From Undaria pinnatifida (lineage: Eukaryota; Sar; Phaeophyceae; Laminariales; Alariaceae): DNA of 64,000 nt. The stretch lies in NCBI GenBank assembly GCA_012845835.1, contig JABAKD010000010.1, positions 7,632,597-7,696,596 of the forward strand. Direction: 5' to 3'. A program made the translations under genes and the position numbers. Each line of letters opens with the position of its first letter. Position 1 is the first letter of the stretch. The notes under the pieces were generated by a model, which was given only the letters and a program-made list of their open reading frames with translations, ran no database searches and was not told where the DNA came from. Shown here piece after piece: positions 49,501 through 61,735 of this stretch.

Positions 49501-51259
49501 GGTTGGTCGCGTGGTTGGGTAGTTGGCTGACTGGTTGGTTCTCCAGGGAGGCGGTTGGTTAGTTGGATGATAGGGGGGAAGAGAAGGAGGGAGGAGTAGC
49601 TCGTGACTGGCTGTCTCCCCGTGAACGACTCGAAAATATCGTACAATGTAGTGTATACCTGATAGAACAGTACCGCAGATTGTGTTTGTTCCTCACCCGC
49701 TCGCCGCTACCCAATATCTGGTACGTATCGTGCATACATGGCAGGATGTTTGTTGCCCTCTCCCCTCCCCCCAATCGCCCTCCACAACTCCACCCAACCT
49801 CCCACCAGCCCCTCCTCCACCGAAACCCCACCAACCCCCCCGTCACCCTACCCAACCCACTTACCCAACCTAGCGAAAGTTAACCGAACCTCGTAATTTC
49901 GTAAACACCATTCTCTCACCCATCCACCCACCCACCCACCCACCCACCGTTCTGAGCACAGACTGCCGACGCTTCCCCCCCGCCGGGGCGTACTCGCGCA
50001 TCCGAGCGCACCAGGTGAAGTACCTGGGCGTGAGCGTGGTGGTGGAGGGCAAACAAGCGGAAGAGAAGCCGTGTGTCTATGTCGGCGTCGGCCTCGGCGT
50101 GCCTGAACAGCTCCTGCTCGCGTCGGTGAGAGACTGTGCACCCCTGTTTCCCGCCCCTCCCGCTCCCCCCTCCCCCACCCATGCTCAGTTTAGCTTGGCG
50201 TTTTTTTATCGTTTGTTTAGGTTAGCTTTGGCGTAGCTTTTTCGCGTAGCTTTTGCGTAGCTTTTTTGCGTAGCTTTGGCGTAGCTTTTTCGCGTAGCTT
50301 TGGCGTAGCTTTTTCGCGTGGCCTTTGCGTGGCTTTCGCGTCGCTTTCGCATGGCTTTCGCGTGGCTTTCGCGTGGCTTTCGCATGGCTTTCGCGTGCCT
50401 TTTGCGTGCCTTTTGCGTGGCTTTCGCGTGGCTTTTGCGTAGCTTTCGCGTAGCTTTCGCGTGGCTTTCGCGTAGCTTTCGCGTGGCTTTCGCGTAGCTT
50501 AGCGATTGCTTGGAGTTGCTTATCTCGTTGTCCACTGACCTACGCCTTGTACTGGATGTACTGAAGGCTGAAGTCTCGTGGGAGGACAGACGATGCGCAT
50601 GCAAGCAACGCGCAATAAATTGTAACACTCCCCTAACTCCCCTCCGCCCCCCCCCCCTCTGTCGCTACCGCCGTGACCGCCATCGCTCGTCTTTCTTATT
50701 CTGCTGCTACGTCTTCGTCTCTTTCCAAAAACAATCGAAAACAAAGGTGGCTCCGAGCGCCCTCTCCCGGCCCGTGAGGCCAACGACGCCCCCGGCGACC
50801 TTCCTCCCGTCCCTCCTCCTCTCAGCCCTCGATGGCCTCCTCGGCTCAACCGGCAAGGAAGACACCGCCACCGCACTCAAGGCCGCCCTCGAGGTCGGAG
50901 AGAGCGTCTGCGTCGACGCGCGCGTGCCCACCGCCGCCGGCATGGCCCCCGCGGTGGCCCTGGCGATGCGTGACGGCGCGCAGATTGTTCCGTGCGCCGT
51001 TCTCGGGGGCGGTGGAGGCGGGGCGGAAGGGGGGGGCAGGTTTTCCCTTGCTGTTGCGGCCGTTGCGTGGGGGCTAGGGCCGAGGCCTGGGGGCGTGGTA
51101 GTGATCTGCGCGGCGCCGGCGCGGGTGCCGTTCACCGCGGAGCCGACGCAGAAGCTGGTCATGGAGTTCGCGGAGGCTGCGAGGGTGTCGGCGGCCAAAG
51201 CGCTCTCAGATCACTCGGAGTCGTTTTTCGGGGTAGGGGCTTCGAAGAAGACGAATTAA
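46507..51259 (+). CDS. Acyl-AMP ligase C-terminus fused to ACP and acyltransferase-like domain (5' end absent)
   Basis: Seven exons join with consistent phases: 46507-46831, 47346-47423, 47725-47816, 48193-48394, 48993-49236, 49962-50125 and 50747-51259 (TAA), 538 residues. Exon 1 opens with TIPKTTSGKIARAMCKRA, the C-terminal lysine motif of fatty-acyl-AMP ligases/adenylating enzymes. An acyl-carrier domain follows; its phosphopantetheine serine is in LGALGLDSMEAMQL, about residue 119, then FNVKLPDDVMMEADTTL. Two hydrophobic segments come next, SLFLFAAVDFVTPAAYLLLL and ALQRVVVLLVWAIFLPG. The end resembles a PlsC-type acyltransferase (HQVKYLGVSVVVEGK; MRDGAQIVPCAVLG), but the expected HX4D and EGT motifs are not present. 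Such a protein would activate a fatty acid and load it on its own carrier domain. The roughly 500-residue adenylation domain that should precede is not seen, so this may be a 5'-truncated copy. The fourth exon end is ambiguous (48367 or 48394). Confidence 0.72.
47470..47722. repeat. GTT/GCT triplet-rich intronic repeat
   Basis: Interrupted TTGTTGCTGCTG-type triplets fill the intron between exons 2 and 3 of the acyl-AMP ligase fusion gene. Confidence 0.85.
48600..48985 (+). repeat. CCCAAACTCACA minisatellite in intron
   Basis: Degenerate units such as CCCAAATCCCCAAACTCACA, with no G-rich interruptions, leave one frame open for over 100 codons (Pro/Thr/Ser/Gln-rich). It lies between exons 4 and 5 of the fusion gene and ends at the acceptor. 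Confidence 0.88.
50225..50505 (+). repeat. GCGTAGCTTTC minisatellite in intron
   Basis: About 24 units of 11-13 bp (GCGTAGCTTT, GCGTGGCTTTC and variants) lie between exons 6 and 7 of the fusion gene. On the minus strand they read as Lys-Ala-Thr-Arg-Lys style peptides, an artefact of the repeat. Confidence 0.9.
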
Positions 51260-52111
51260 AGCGGGAGGAGGAGGTTGTTGAAGTTATTTTTTCTTGTATT
51301 TTGTTTTGTATTTTGTTTTGTATGTTTCCTTATTTCGTTCCCGCGGGGGGGGGGCGGGGTGATTTGTATCATTTCTGTTTTTATTATGCAGCGACGGCGG
51401 CATCGGCGGCAGCAGTAAGAGTAACAACGGCAACAGAACCTGCACCAGCTGTTATCAGCAGCAACAGCGCAGCAGCAGCAGCGACAGCAGCCACAGCCGT
51501 AGCGCGAACGGCAGTCCGTCTGCAAATCGGTCCTGCTTTCTTTCCGGTGGGGCCCTGGTTACCGCCCCGTTGTAGCTGGTCAGGAGTTTGTGTACTCTGT
51601 AACTTTCTGGGTGAACGGCAAACAGGAGCCGGCAGCGCGGTACTTGTCTATGACGGAAAAAACGGAGAGGGGTTGGGTTATATACGCATGCCCCTCTTTT
51701 ATTGTTGGTTTCGGTTTTGGTTTGTGTGCGCCTCTCTTTTTCGTTTTTCGTTTTGTGTAATGCATTTGGTTTTGGTGGTGTTTTTTTCTTAGCGCGGCAT
51801 CTGCGTTCGATCCGTATGACGTACCGATGTCTGGCTGGCGCAACCCCTTTGAGAACAGCAGGAATGCCGCACCCTATGCGCGATAAAAAGGAAGGCATGT
51901 ACCGGGGGGGGGTAAGGGTTTTGATTGACACCTGTGACCACGGCTTGGCCGGAAGTGCCGTTGAGTGCACAAAGGCCCTGCGTGTCGAGCTGGAAAAAGA
52001 AGCGACAATTTGAACAGACGAAACGAGTGTGAATTATCGTATATAAGCGCGTGATTTTTTTGTGGTGACATCATGAGGTCAGACAGCCGACCATGTTACA
52101 ATAGCCGCCTG

Positions 52112-52190
52112 CCCGCCCCGGCATTGCATGGATGCGAGGGTCTATGGTCATGCATACGACTACGGCTGTGCATGAAATGAGTACACCCCG
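52112..52190 (+). repeat. GGGATGCGAGGG dispersed element, copy 3
   Basis: CCCGGCATTGCATGGATGCG, AGGGTCTATGGTCATGCATA, CGACTACGGCTGTGCATGA, then C-rich sequence, as in copies 1 and 2. Confidence 0.7.
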
Positions 52191-52547
52191 CCCCCCCCTC
52201 TTGTCCCTCCCCCTTTCCCCGTCAGGCCTTCCACGGTGGGGTAGGGAGTACGCTAGCACCCGCAGCAAGCGGTTTTGCTCAATACAATCAGTGTGTGCGA
52301 GCGGCTTGGCCTAGCTTAGCCTCGACAAATGGCTGATTGTGCACACAAACTCCTCATGGCAGATGCATTCAGATAATCATCTCGGGCGGCCGGGGTTAGG
52401 GTGAACGGGTTCATGGGGTAGAGTGTAGAGGGAGGCCCCGTCACTAGCCGGGGGCAGGGGCCGTGGTTGCGGCTTGATTGCAACTGGCTCCGGCACCGCC
52501 GAAGCAGTAGTACTAAAGGCGGACCCAGTATACTGGCCGTTGATGCA

Positions 52548-52727
52548 GCCGGTGTATGTCGTACTGGCAGGAGCTATGAAGGGCCAGCCGCGGCCGGTAT
52601 ATGTCGTACTGGCTGGAGCTATGAAGCGCGAGCCGCGGCCGGTATATGTCGTACTGGCTGGAGCTATGAAGCGCGAGCTGCGGCCGGTATATGTCGTACT
52701 GGCTGGAGCTATGAAGGGCCAGCCCAA
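52548..52727 (+). repeat. 45-bp minisatellite, four copies
   Basis: Units start at 52548, 52593, 52638 and 52683. Because 45 is a multiple of three, one plus frame reads four 15-residue repeats, PVYVVLAGAMK(GQ/RE)P/LR, within an ORF at 52474-52740. No flanking exon supports a real gene. Confidence 0.95.
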
Positions 52728-53466
52728 CAAGGTAGAATAGCTCTCGCTAGGAACTCGCGCTGGTGGACGTTTGTAACTGTCAACTGTGTGGCTAGTGGAA
52801 GGCATTCCAACATATCAACCAAATCTGAGGGTTTTGGTCAATCGGCGGTCATCTCCGGCTTTAAATCTTCTATGGGATCTCTTGCTTAATCCAGCTCCAA
52901 AGCTAATTTCCGGCAATGAATGGTAAATTCCAGGCAATGGTAGGTAGCCGGCAACGGTAACTTCCGGTCAACGGTAACTTTCGGTCAACGGTACTTTAGT
53001 TTTCTGTTGACTAAGTCCGAAACGACTACGATCCCCGATCGGACCGAATAAAACGATAACCCGAACATCAGCGGGACACCAAACGAGGCAGAGCGAAAAA
53101 GGGTCAGCATTTCTGGCAATGAGTGGGCATTTGAATGACTACCTCTGAAAACGGTGCCACGAGGCTTTGCCTGCCGTGCAGCCTTGATGGGTTGGTGGTG
53201 AGCGTTGGCGTCGTTTGGAGTTGCACATCAGGACTTCGCTTCGGTGAGAGACAGGCCTGGAGAAACAAACGGTAAGTGCGAACATCATTTTTCCGATGCC
53301 GGTTCATGACCTTTGGCGGCGACTGGCATCGCGCGTTCTGTTCTCTGTCCCGGTAGGCCTCTCGAGTGCCTCCATGAGACAGACGGTGGTGCTCACGCGG
53401 CAGTAACACAAAGTGGCTTCCACCCCCACTGACGTTTTGGATGTTGGCATACGCCTCGGATGTGTT

Positions 53467-56400
53467 TTGTTGGTACATTAGGTTTATCCATCTGCCACGT
53501 CGATGCTTCTTCTGATGCTTCTCACGCTGACGTGATGCTGATCGTCTCCTCCGATCGGCATTTTCTCTGTTACCCTAACATACCCCAATCAAATGATGGC
53601 CCCGTCCACTGCATGTATGATATGCTCATCCATTTGAATTGGTACAAAACTTACTGTTACAATACTCGTACACTTACAGTGCGTACTGCATCTAGATTGC
53701 CCACACCAGATCTTGTTGGGATGCCAAGGTTATCCATCTGTCACGTCGAATGCTTCTCGCTCTGACGTGATGCTGATTGTCTCCTCCAATCGGCATTTTC
53801 TCTGTTACCCTTTTTGCGCATCATATCCCAATCAAATAATGACCACTTCATCGACCTTCATTCATTTGAATTGGTACAAAACCTGCTCCTCCTTGCAATG
53901 CACGTACATACGCAACATCTACTAGGTATTACATCCATCTACATTGCCCACACCAGATTTTGTTGGGATGCCAAGGATCTCCATCTGTCACGTCGAATGC
54001 TGCTCACTCTGACGTGATGCTGATTGTCTCCTCCAATCGGCATTTTCTCTGTTACCCTTGTTGCGCATCATCCCCCAATCAAATAATGACCACTTCATCG
54101 ACGTTCATTCATTCGAATTGGTACAAAACCTGCTCCTCCTTGCAATGCACGTACACACGCAACATCCACTAGGTATTACATCCATCTACATTGCCCACAC
54201 CAGATTTTGTTGGGATGCCAAGGTTATCCATCTGTCACGTCGAATGCTTTTCGCTCTGACGTGATGCTGATTGTCTCCTCCAATCGGCATTTTCTCTGTT
54301 ACCCTTTTTGCGCATCATCCCCCAATCAAATAATGACCACTTCATCGACGTTCATTCATTTGAATTGGTACAAAACCTGCTCCTCCTTGCAATGCACGTA
54401 CATACGCAACATCTACTAGGTATTACATCCATCTACATTGCCCACACCAGATTTTGTTGGGATGCCAAGGTTATCCATCTGTCACGTCGAGTGCTTCTCA
54501 CTCTGACGTGATGCTGATTGTCTCCTCCAATCGGCATTTTCTCTGTTACCCATTTTGCGCGTCATCCCCCAATCAAATAATGACCACTTCATCGACCTTC
54601 ATTCATTCGAATTGGTACAAAACCTGCTCCTCCTTGCAATGCACGTACACACGCAACATCTACTAGGTATTACATCCATCTACATTGCCCACACCAGATT
54701 TTGTTGGGATGCCAAGGTTATCCATCTGTCACGTCGAATGCTTCTCACTCTGACGTGATGCTGATTGTCTCCTCCAATCGGCATTTTCTCTGTTACCCTT
54801 TTTGCGCATCATCCCCCAATCAAATAATGACCACTTCATCGACGTTCATTCATTCGAGTTGGTACCAAACCTGCTCCTCCTTGCAATGCACGTACATACG
54901 CAACATCTACTAGGTATTACATCCATCTACATTGCCCACACCAGATTTTGTTGGGATGCCAAGGTTATCCATCTGTCACGTCGAATGCTTCTCGCTCTGA
55001 CGTGATGCTGATTGTCTCCTCCAATCGGCATTTTCTCTGTTACCCTTTTTGCGCATCATCCCCCAATCAAATAATGACCACTTCATCGACCTTCATTCAT
55101 TTGAATTGGTACAAAACCTGCTCCTCCTTGCAATGCACGTACACACGCAACATCTACTAGGTATTACATCCATCTACATTGCCCACACCAGATTTTGTTG
55201 GGATGCCAAGGATATCCATCTGTCACGTCGAATGCTTTTCGCTCTGACGTGATGCTGATTGTCTCCTCCAATCGGCATTTTCTCTGTTACCCATTTTGCG
55301 CATCATCCCCCAATCAAATAATGACCACTTCATCGACCTTCATTCATTTGAATTGGTACAAAACCTGCTCCTCCTTGCAATGCACGTACATACGCAACAT
55401 CTACTAGGTATTACATCCATCTACATTGCCCACACCAGATTTTGTTGGGATGCCAAGGTTATCCATCTGTCACGTCGAATGCTTCTCACTCTGACGTGAT
55501 GCTGATTGTCTCCTCCAATCGGCATTTTCTCTGTTACCCTTTTTGCGCATCATCCCCCAATCAAATAATGACCACTTCATCGACGTTCATTCATTTGAAT
55601 TGGTACAAAACCTGCTCCTCCTTGCAATGCACGTACACACGCAACATCCACTAGGTATTACATCCATCTACATTGCCCACACCAGATTTTGTTGGGATGC
55701 CAAGGTTATCCATCTGTCACGTCGAATGCTTCTCACTCTGACGTGATGCTGATTGTCTCCTCCAATCGGCATTTTCTCTGTTACCCTTGTTGCGCGTCGT
55801 CCCCCAATCAAATAATGACCACTTCATCGACCTTCATTCATTTGAATTGGTACAAAACCTGCTCCTCCTTGCAATGCACGTACACACGCAACATCTACTA
55901 GGTATTACATCCATCTACGTTGCCCACACCAGATTTTGTTGGGATGCCAAGGTTATCCATCTGTCACGTCGAATGCTTCTCACTCTGACGTGATGCTGAT
56001 TGTCTCCTCCAATCGGCATTTTCTCTGTTACCCTTTTTGCGCATCATCCCCCAATCAAATAATGACCACTTCATCGACGTTCATTCATTTGAATTGGTAC
56101 AAAACCTGCTCCTCCTTGCAATGCACGTACATACGCAACATCTACTAGGTATTACATCCATCTACATTGCCCACACCAGATTTTGTTGGGATGCCAAGGT
56201 TATCCATCTGTCACGTCGAATGCTTTTCGCTCTGACGTGATGCTGATTGTCTCCTCCAATCGGCATTTTCTCTGTTACCCTTGTTGCGCATCATCCCCCA
56301 ATCAAATAATGACCACTTCATCGACGTTCATTCATTTGAATTGGTACAAAACCTGCTCCTCCTTGCAACATACATATACACGCAACATCTACTAGGTATT

Positions 56401-59400
56401 ACATCCATCTACATTGCCCACACCAGATTTTGTTGGGATGCCAAGGTTATCCATCTGTCACGTCGAATGCTTCTCGCTCTGACGTGATGCTGATTGTCTC
56501 CTCCAATCGGCATTTTCTCTGTTACCCTTTTTGCGCATCATCCCCCAATCAAATAATGACCACTTCATCGACGTTCATTCATTTGAATTGGTACAAAACC
56601 TGCTCCTCCTTGCAATGCACGTACATACGCAACATCTACTAGGTATTACATCCATCTACATTGCCCACACCAGATTTTGTTGGGATGCCAAGGTTATCCA
56701 TCTGTCACGTCGAATGCTTCTCACTCTGACGTGATGCTGATTGTCTCCTCCAATCGGCATTTTCTCTGTTACCTTTTTTGCACATCATCCCCCAATCAAA
56801 TAATGACCACTTCATCGACGTTCATTCATTTGAATTGGTACAAAACCTGCTCCTCCTTGCAATGCACGTACATACGCAACATCTACTAGGTATTACATCC
56901 ATCTACATTGCCCACACCAGATTTTGTTGGGATGCCAAGGTTATCCATCTGTCACGTCGAATGCTTCTCACTCTGACGTGATGCTGATTGTCTCCTCCAA
57001 TCGGCATTTTCTCTGTTACCCATTTTGCGCATCATCCCCCAATCAAATAATGACCACTTCATCGACGTTCATTCATTTGAATTGGTACAAAACCTGCTCC
57101 TCCTTGCAATGCACGTACATACGCAACATCTACTAGGTATTACATCCATCTACATTGCCCACACCAGATTTTGTTGGGATGCCAAGGTTATCCATCTGTC
57201 ACGTCGAATGCTTCTCGCTCTGACGTGATGCTGATTGTCTCCTCCAATCGGCATTTTCTCTGTTACCCTTTTTGCGCATCATCCCCCAATCAAATAATGA
57301 CCACTTCATCGACGTTCATTCATTTGAATTGGTACAAAACCTGCTCCTCCTTGCAATGCACGTACATACGCAACATCTACTAGGTATTACATCCATCTAC
57401 ATTGCCCACACCAGATTTTGTTGGGATGCCAAGGTTATCCATCTGTCACGTCGAATGCTTCTCACTCTGACGTGATGCTGATTGTCTCCTCCAATCGGCA
57501 TTTTCTCTGTTATCTTTTTTTGCACATCATCCCCCAATCAAATAATGACCACTTCATCGACGTTCATTCATTTGAATTGGTACAAAACCTGCTCCTCCTT
57601 GCAATGCACGTACATACGCAACATCTACTAGGTATTACATCCATCTACATTGCCCACACCAGATTTTGTTGGGATGCCAAGGTTATCCATCTGTCACGTC
57701 GAATGCTTCTCACTCTGACGTGATGCTGATTGTCTCCTCCAATCGGCATTTTCTCTGTTACCCTTTGCGCATCATCCCCCAATCAAATAATGACCACTTC
57801 ATCGACCTTCATTCATTTGAATTGGTACAAAACCTGCTCCTCCTTGCAATGCACGTACACACGCAACATCTACTAGGTATTACATCCATCTACATTGCCC
57901 ACACCAGATTTTGTTGGGATGCCAAGGTTATCCATCTGTCACGTCGAATGCTTCTCACTCTGACGTGATGCTGATTGTCTCCTCCAATCGGCATTTTCTC
58001 TGTTACCCTTTTTGCACATCATCCCCCAATCAAATAATGACCACTTCATCGACGTTCATTCATTTGAATTGGTACAAAACCTGCTCCTCCTTGCAATGCA
58101 CGTACATACGCAACATCTACTAGGTATTACATCCATCTACATTGCCCACACCAGATTTTGTTGGGATGCCAAGGTTATCCATCTGTCACGTCGAATGCTT
58201 CTCGCTCTGACGTGATGCTGATTGTCTCCTCCAATCGGCATTTTCTCTGTTACCCTTTTTGCGCATCATCCCCCAATCAAACAATGACCACTTCATCGAC
58301 GTTCATTCATTTGAATTGGTACAAAACCTGCTCCTCCTTGCAATGCACGTACACACGCAACATCTACTAGGTATTACATCCATCTACATTGCCCACACAA
58401 GATTTTGTTGGGATGCCAAGGTTATCCATCTGTCACGTCGAATGCTTCTCGCTCTGACGTGATGCTGATTGTCTCCTCCAATCGGCATTTTCTCTGTTAC
58501 CCTTGTTGCGCGTCATCCCCCAATCAAATAATGACCACTTCATCGACCTTCATTCATTTGAATTGGTACAAAACCTGCTCCTCCTTGCAATGCACGTACA
58601 CACGCAACATCTACTAGGTATTACATCCATCTACATTGCCCACACCAGATTTTGTCGGGATGCCAAGGTTATCCATCTGTCACGTCGAATGCTTCTCACT
58701 CTGACGTGATGCTGATTGTCTCCTCCAATCGGCATTTTCTCTGTTACCCTTTTTGCACATCATCCCCCAATCAAATAATGACCACTTCATCGACGTTCAT
58801 TCATTTGAATTGGTACAAAACCTGCTCCTCCTTGCAATGCACGTACATACGCAACATCTACTAGGTATTACATCCATCTACATTGCCCACACCAGATTTT
58901 GTTGGGATGCCAAGGTTATCCATCTGTCACGTCGAATGCTTCTCGCTCTGACGTGATGCTGATTGTCTCCTCCAATCGGCATTTTCTCTGTTACCCTTTT
59001 TGCGCATCATCCCCCAATCAAATAATGACCACTTCATCGACCTTCATTCATTCGAATTGGTACAAAACCTGCTCCTCCTTGCAATGCACGTACACACGCA
59101 ACATCTACTAGGTATTACATCCATCTACATTGCCCACACCAGATTTTGTTGGGATGCCAAGGTTATCCATCTGTCACGTCGAATGCTTTTCGCTCTGACG
59201 TGATGCTGATTGTCTCCTCCAATCGGCATTTTCTCTGTTACCCTTTGCGCATCATCCCCCAATCAAATAATGACCACTTCATCGACGTTCATTCATTTGA
59301 ATTGGTACAAAACCTGCTCCTCCTTGCAATGCACGTACATACGCAACATCTACTAGGTATTACATCCATCTACATTGCCCACACCAGATTTTGTTGGGAT

Positions 59401-60866
59401 GCCAAGGTTATCCATCTGTCACGTCGAATGCTTCTCGCTCTGACGTGATGCTGATTGTCTCCTCCAATCGGCATTTTCTCTGTTACCCTTTGCGCATCAT
59501 CCCCCAATCAAACAATGACCACTTCATCGACGTTCATTCATTTGAATTGGTACAAAACCTGCTCCTCCTTGCAATGCACGTACACACGCAACATCTACTA
59601 GGTATTACATCCATCTACATTGCCCACACCAGATTTTGTTGGGATGCCAAGGTTATCCATCTGTCACGTCGAATGCTTCTCGCTCTGACGTGATGCTGAT
59701 TGTCTCCTCCAATCGGCATTTTCTCTGTTACCCTTGTTGCGCGTCATCCCCCAATCAAATAATGACCACTTCATCGACCTTCATTCATTTGAATTGGTAC
59801 AAAACCTGCTCCTCCTTGCAATGCACGTACACACGCAACATCTACTAGGTATTACATCCATCTACATTGCCCACACCAGATTTTGTTGGGATGCCAAGGT
59901 TATCCATCTGTCACGTCGAATGCTTCTCACTCTGACGTGATACTGATTGTCTCCTCCAATCGGCATTTTCTCTGTTACCCTTGTTGCGCATCATCCCCCA
60001 ATCAAATAATGACCACTTCATCGACCTTCATTCATTCGAATTGGTACAAAACCTGCTCCTCCTTGCAATGCACGTACACACGCAACATCTACTAGGTATT
60101 ACATCCATCTACATTGCCCACACCAGATTTTGTTGGGATGCCAAGGTTATCCATCTGTCACGTCGAATGCTTTTCGCTCTGACGTGATGCTGATTGTCTC
60201 CTCCAATCGGCATTTTCTCTGTTACCCTTTGCGCATCATCCCCCAATCAAATAATGACCACTTCATCGACGTTCATTCATTTGAATTGGTACAAAACCTG
60301 CTCCTCCTTGCAATGCACGTACATACGCAACATCTACTAGGTATTACATCCATCTACATTGCCCACACCAGATTTTGTTGGGATGCCAAGGTTATCCATC
60401 TGTCACGTCGAATGCTTCTCACTCTGGCGTGATGCTGATTGTCTCCTCCAATCGGCATTTTCTCTGTTACCCTTTTTGCGCATCATCCCCCAATCAAATA
60501 ATGACCACTTCATCGACGTTCATTCATTTGTATTGGTACAAAACCGGCTTCTCCTTGCAATGCACGTACACACGCAACATCTACTAGGTATTACATCCAT
60601 CTACATTGCCAACACCAGATTTTGTTGGGATGCCAAGGTTATCCATCTGTCACGTCGAATGCTTCTCACTCTGGCGTGATGCTGATTGTCTCCTCCAATC
60701 GGCATTTTCTCTGTTACCCTTGTTGCGCGTCATCCCCCATTCAAAAAATGACCACTTCATCGACCTTCATTCATTTGAATTGGTACAAAACCTGCTCCTC
60801 CTTGCAATGAACGTACATACGCAACATCTACTAGGTATTACATCCATCTACATTGCCCACGCCACG
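53467..60866 (+). repeat. 247-bp tandem satellite, about 30 copies
   Basis: Units recur every 247 bp (245 or 248 in a few copies, from changes in a T run). The GGGATGCCAAGG landmark starts at about 53712, 53959, 54206 and so on to 60621: 29 near-identical copies, plus a diverged one at the left edge (53467-53712). Each unit holds the inverted pair TCACGTC/GACGTGA separated by 16-17 bases, then CTCCTCCAATCGGCATTTTC and AATAATGACCACTTCATCGA. Each unit leaves a plus frame open for about 70 codons. Since 247 is not a multiple of three, these frames do not join, and I judge them non-coding. Sequence becomes unrelated after 60866. Confidence 0.98.
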
Positions 60867-61589
60867 ACCTAAGCAACCTACCTTAAGCCATACAAACTTC
60901 ACCGCTCTAGAAATACAAAAGCACACTCACCACACTGCGGGCAGATCCCTCAATCTTACCAGACCAGTGGATGGGTGTGTAAAAGAAAGTGAAAATGAAA
61001 AATTGGTTGAGCCGCTGCTGACTCTAGCCAACCAACTTCCACACACTACAAAGAACAGACATAATACATGTCAAAACTATCGTGCTCATCATACACATCA
61101 TGCATGTCTGCGCCCTCCATCATCTACCCCTGCCTTTTCGACGTTCCTCGATAGCTTTCTCTTTCAATCCCTCCTTCTCCCTTTCCCTCAAACCCCCCCC
61201 ACCCACCCACTTGTGCTGTAAAAAAACACAAAACAACCCAGAGAGCGCTGGCTGCTGCTGGTGTGCCCAGTGTCCTCTAGCCAACAGCCGGGACGCAGTG
61301 TGGAGGGGCGGCAAACACACCGGGGCGTACAGCACTTACAAATGCATGAGACATACATAATGCACGCGCTCGGTCGGTTTTTAAACAACTACTAAAATAC
61401 AAAGCGCGTGAAAAGAGAGGAAAAGAAGAAGCAGAAATATATTACAAAAATATAACAACAGCAAAACAAAGACGGGGGGGGGGGGGGGGGGGGAGGGGGG
61501 GGCGGAAAGCCCGCAACAAGCTCACTCCCGGCATGGTGTAACGCACTTACAACAGCTATACAGCGCGTACCAGTCGCCGGCTGACAAAG

Positions 61590-61735
61590 CAGCGCCAGCC
61601 CCCAACAATAATACCGCATATGGACGGCAGCTCTAAAAGGTCCCGAAATGCGGCGCCCGGATGATTAAGCAGCCCCAGGCTCCAACAAGAAAGCCTTAAA
61701 GGGACGGGAGCATTAAAAGGTCCCGAAGTGCGGCA
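61590..61735 (+). repeat. Tandem duplication, two units of about 70-80 bp
   Basis: Both units run AAGCAGC.CCAG, CCAACAA and end TAAAAGGTCCCGAARTGCGGC. Confidence 0.8.

Larger units (their letters stand above)
51260..53466. other. Downstream of the lipid gene, no further gene supported
   Basis: 51380-51500 is rich in CAG/CGG triplets. The minus ORF 51455-51970 and the plus ORF 52467-52889 depend on repeats. 52910-52995 contains short repeats of CCGG.AATGG and CGGTCAACGGTA. Confidence 0.45.

Noticed and set aside
52377-52889. Possible gene encoding 15-residue repeats
   Set aside because: All three plus frames stay open across the 45-bp minisatellite, and nothing outside it supports coding.
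53713-60810. About 29 repeated ORFs of 67-106 codons
   Set aside because: The unit length of 247 is not a multiple of three, so frames break at every unit. There is no start context or conservation pattern suggesting protein. It is a satellite, not a gene family.
53467-60866. CRISPR array
   Set aside because: The whole 247-bp unit is repeated with no unique spacers, and the genome is eukaryotic.
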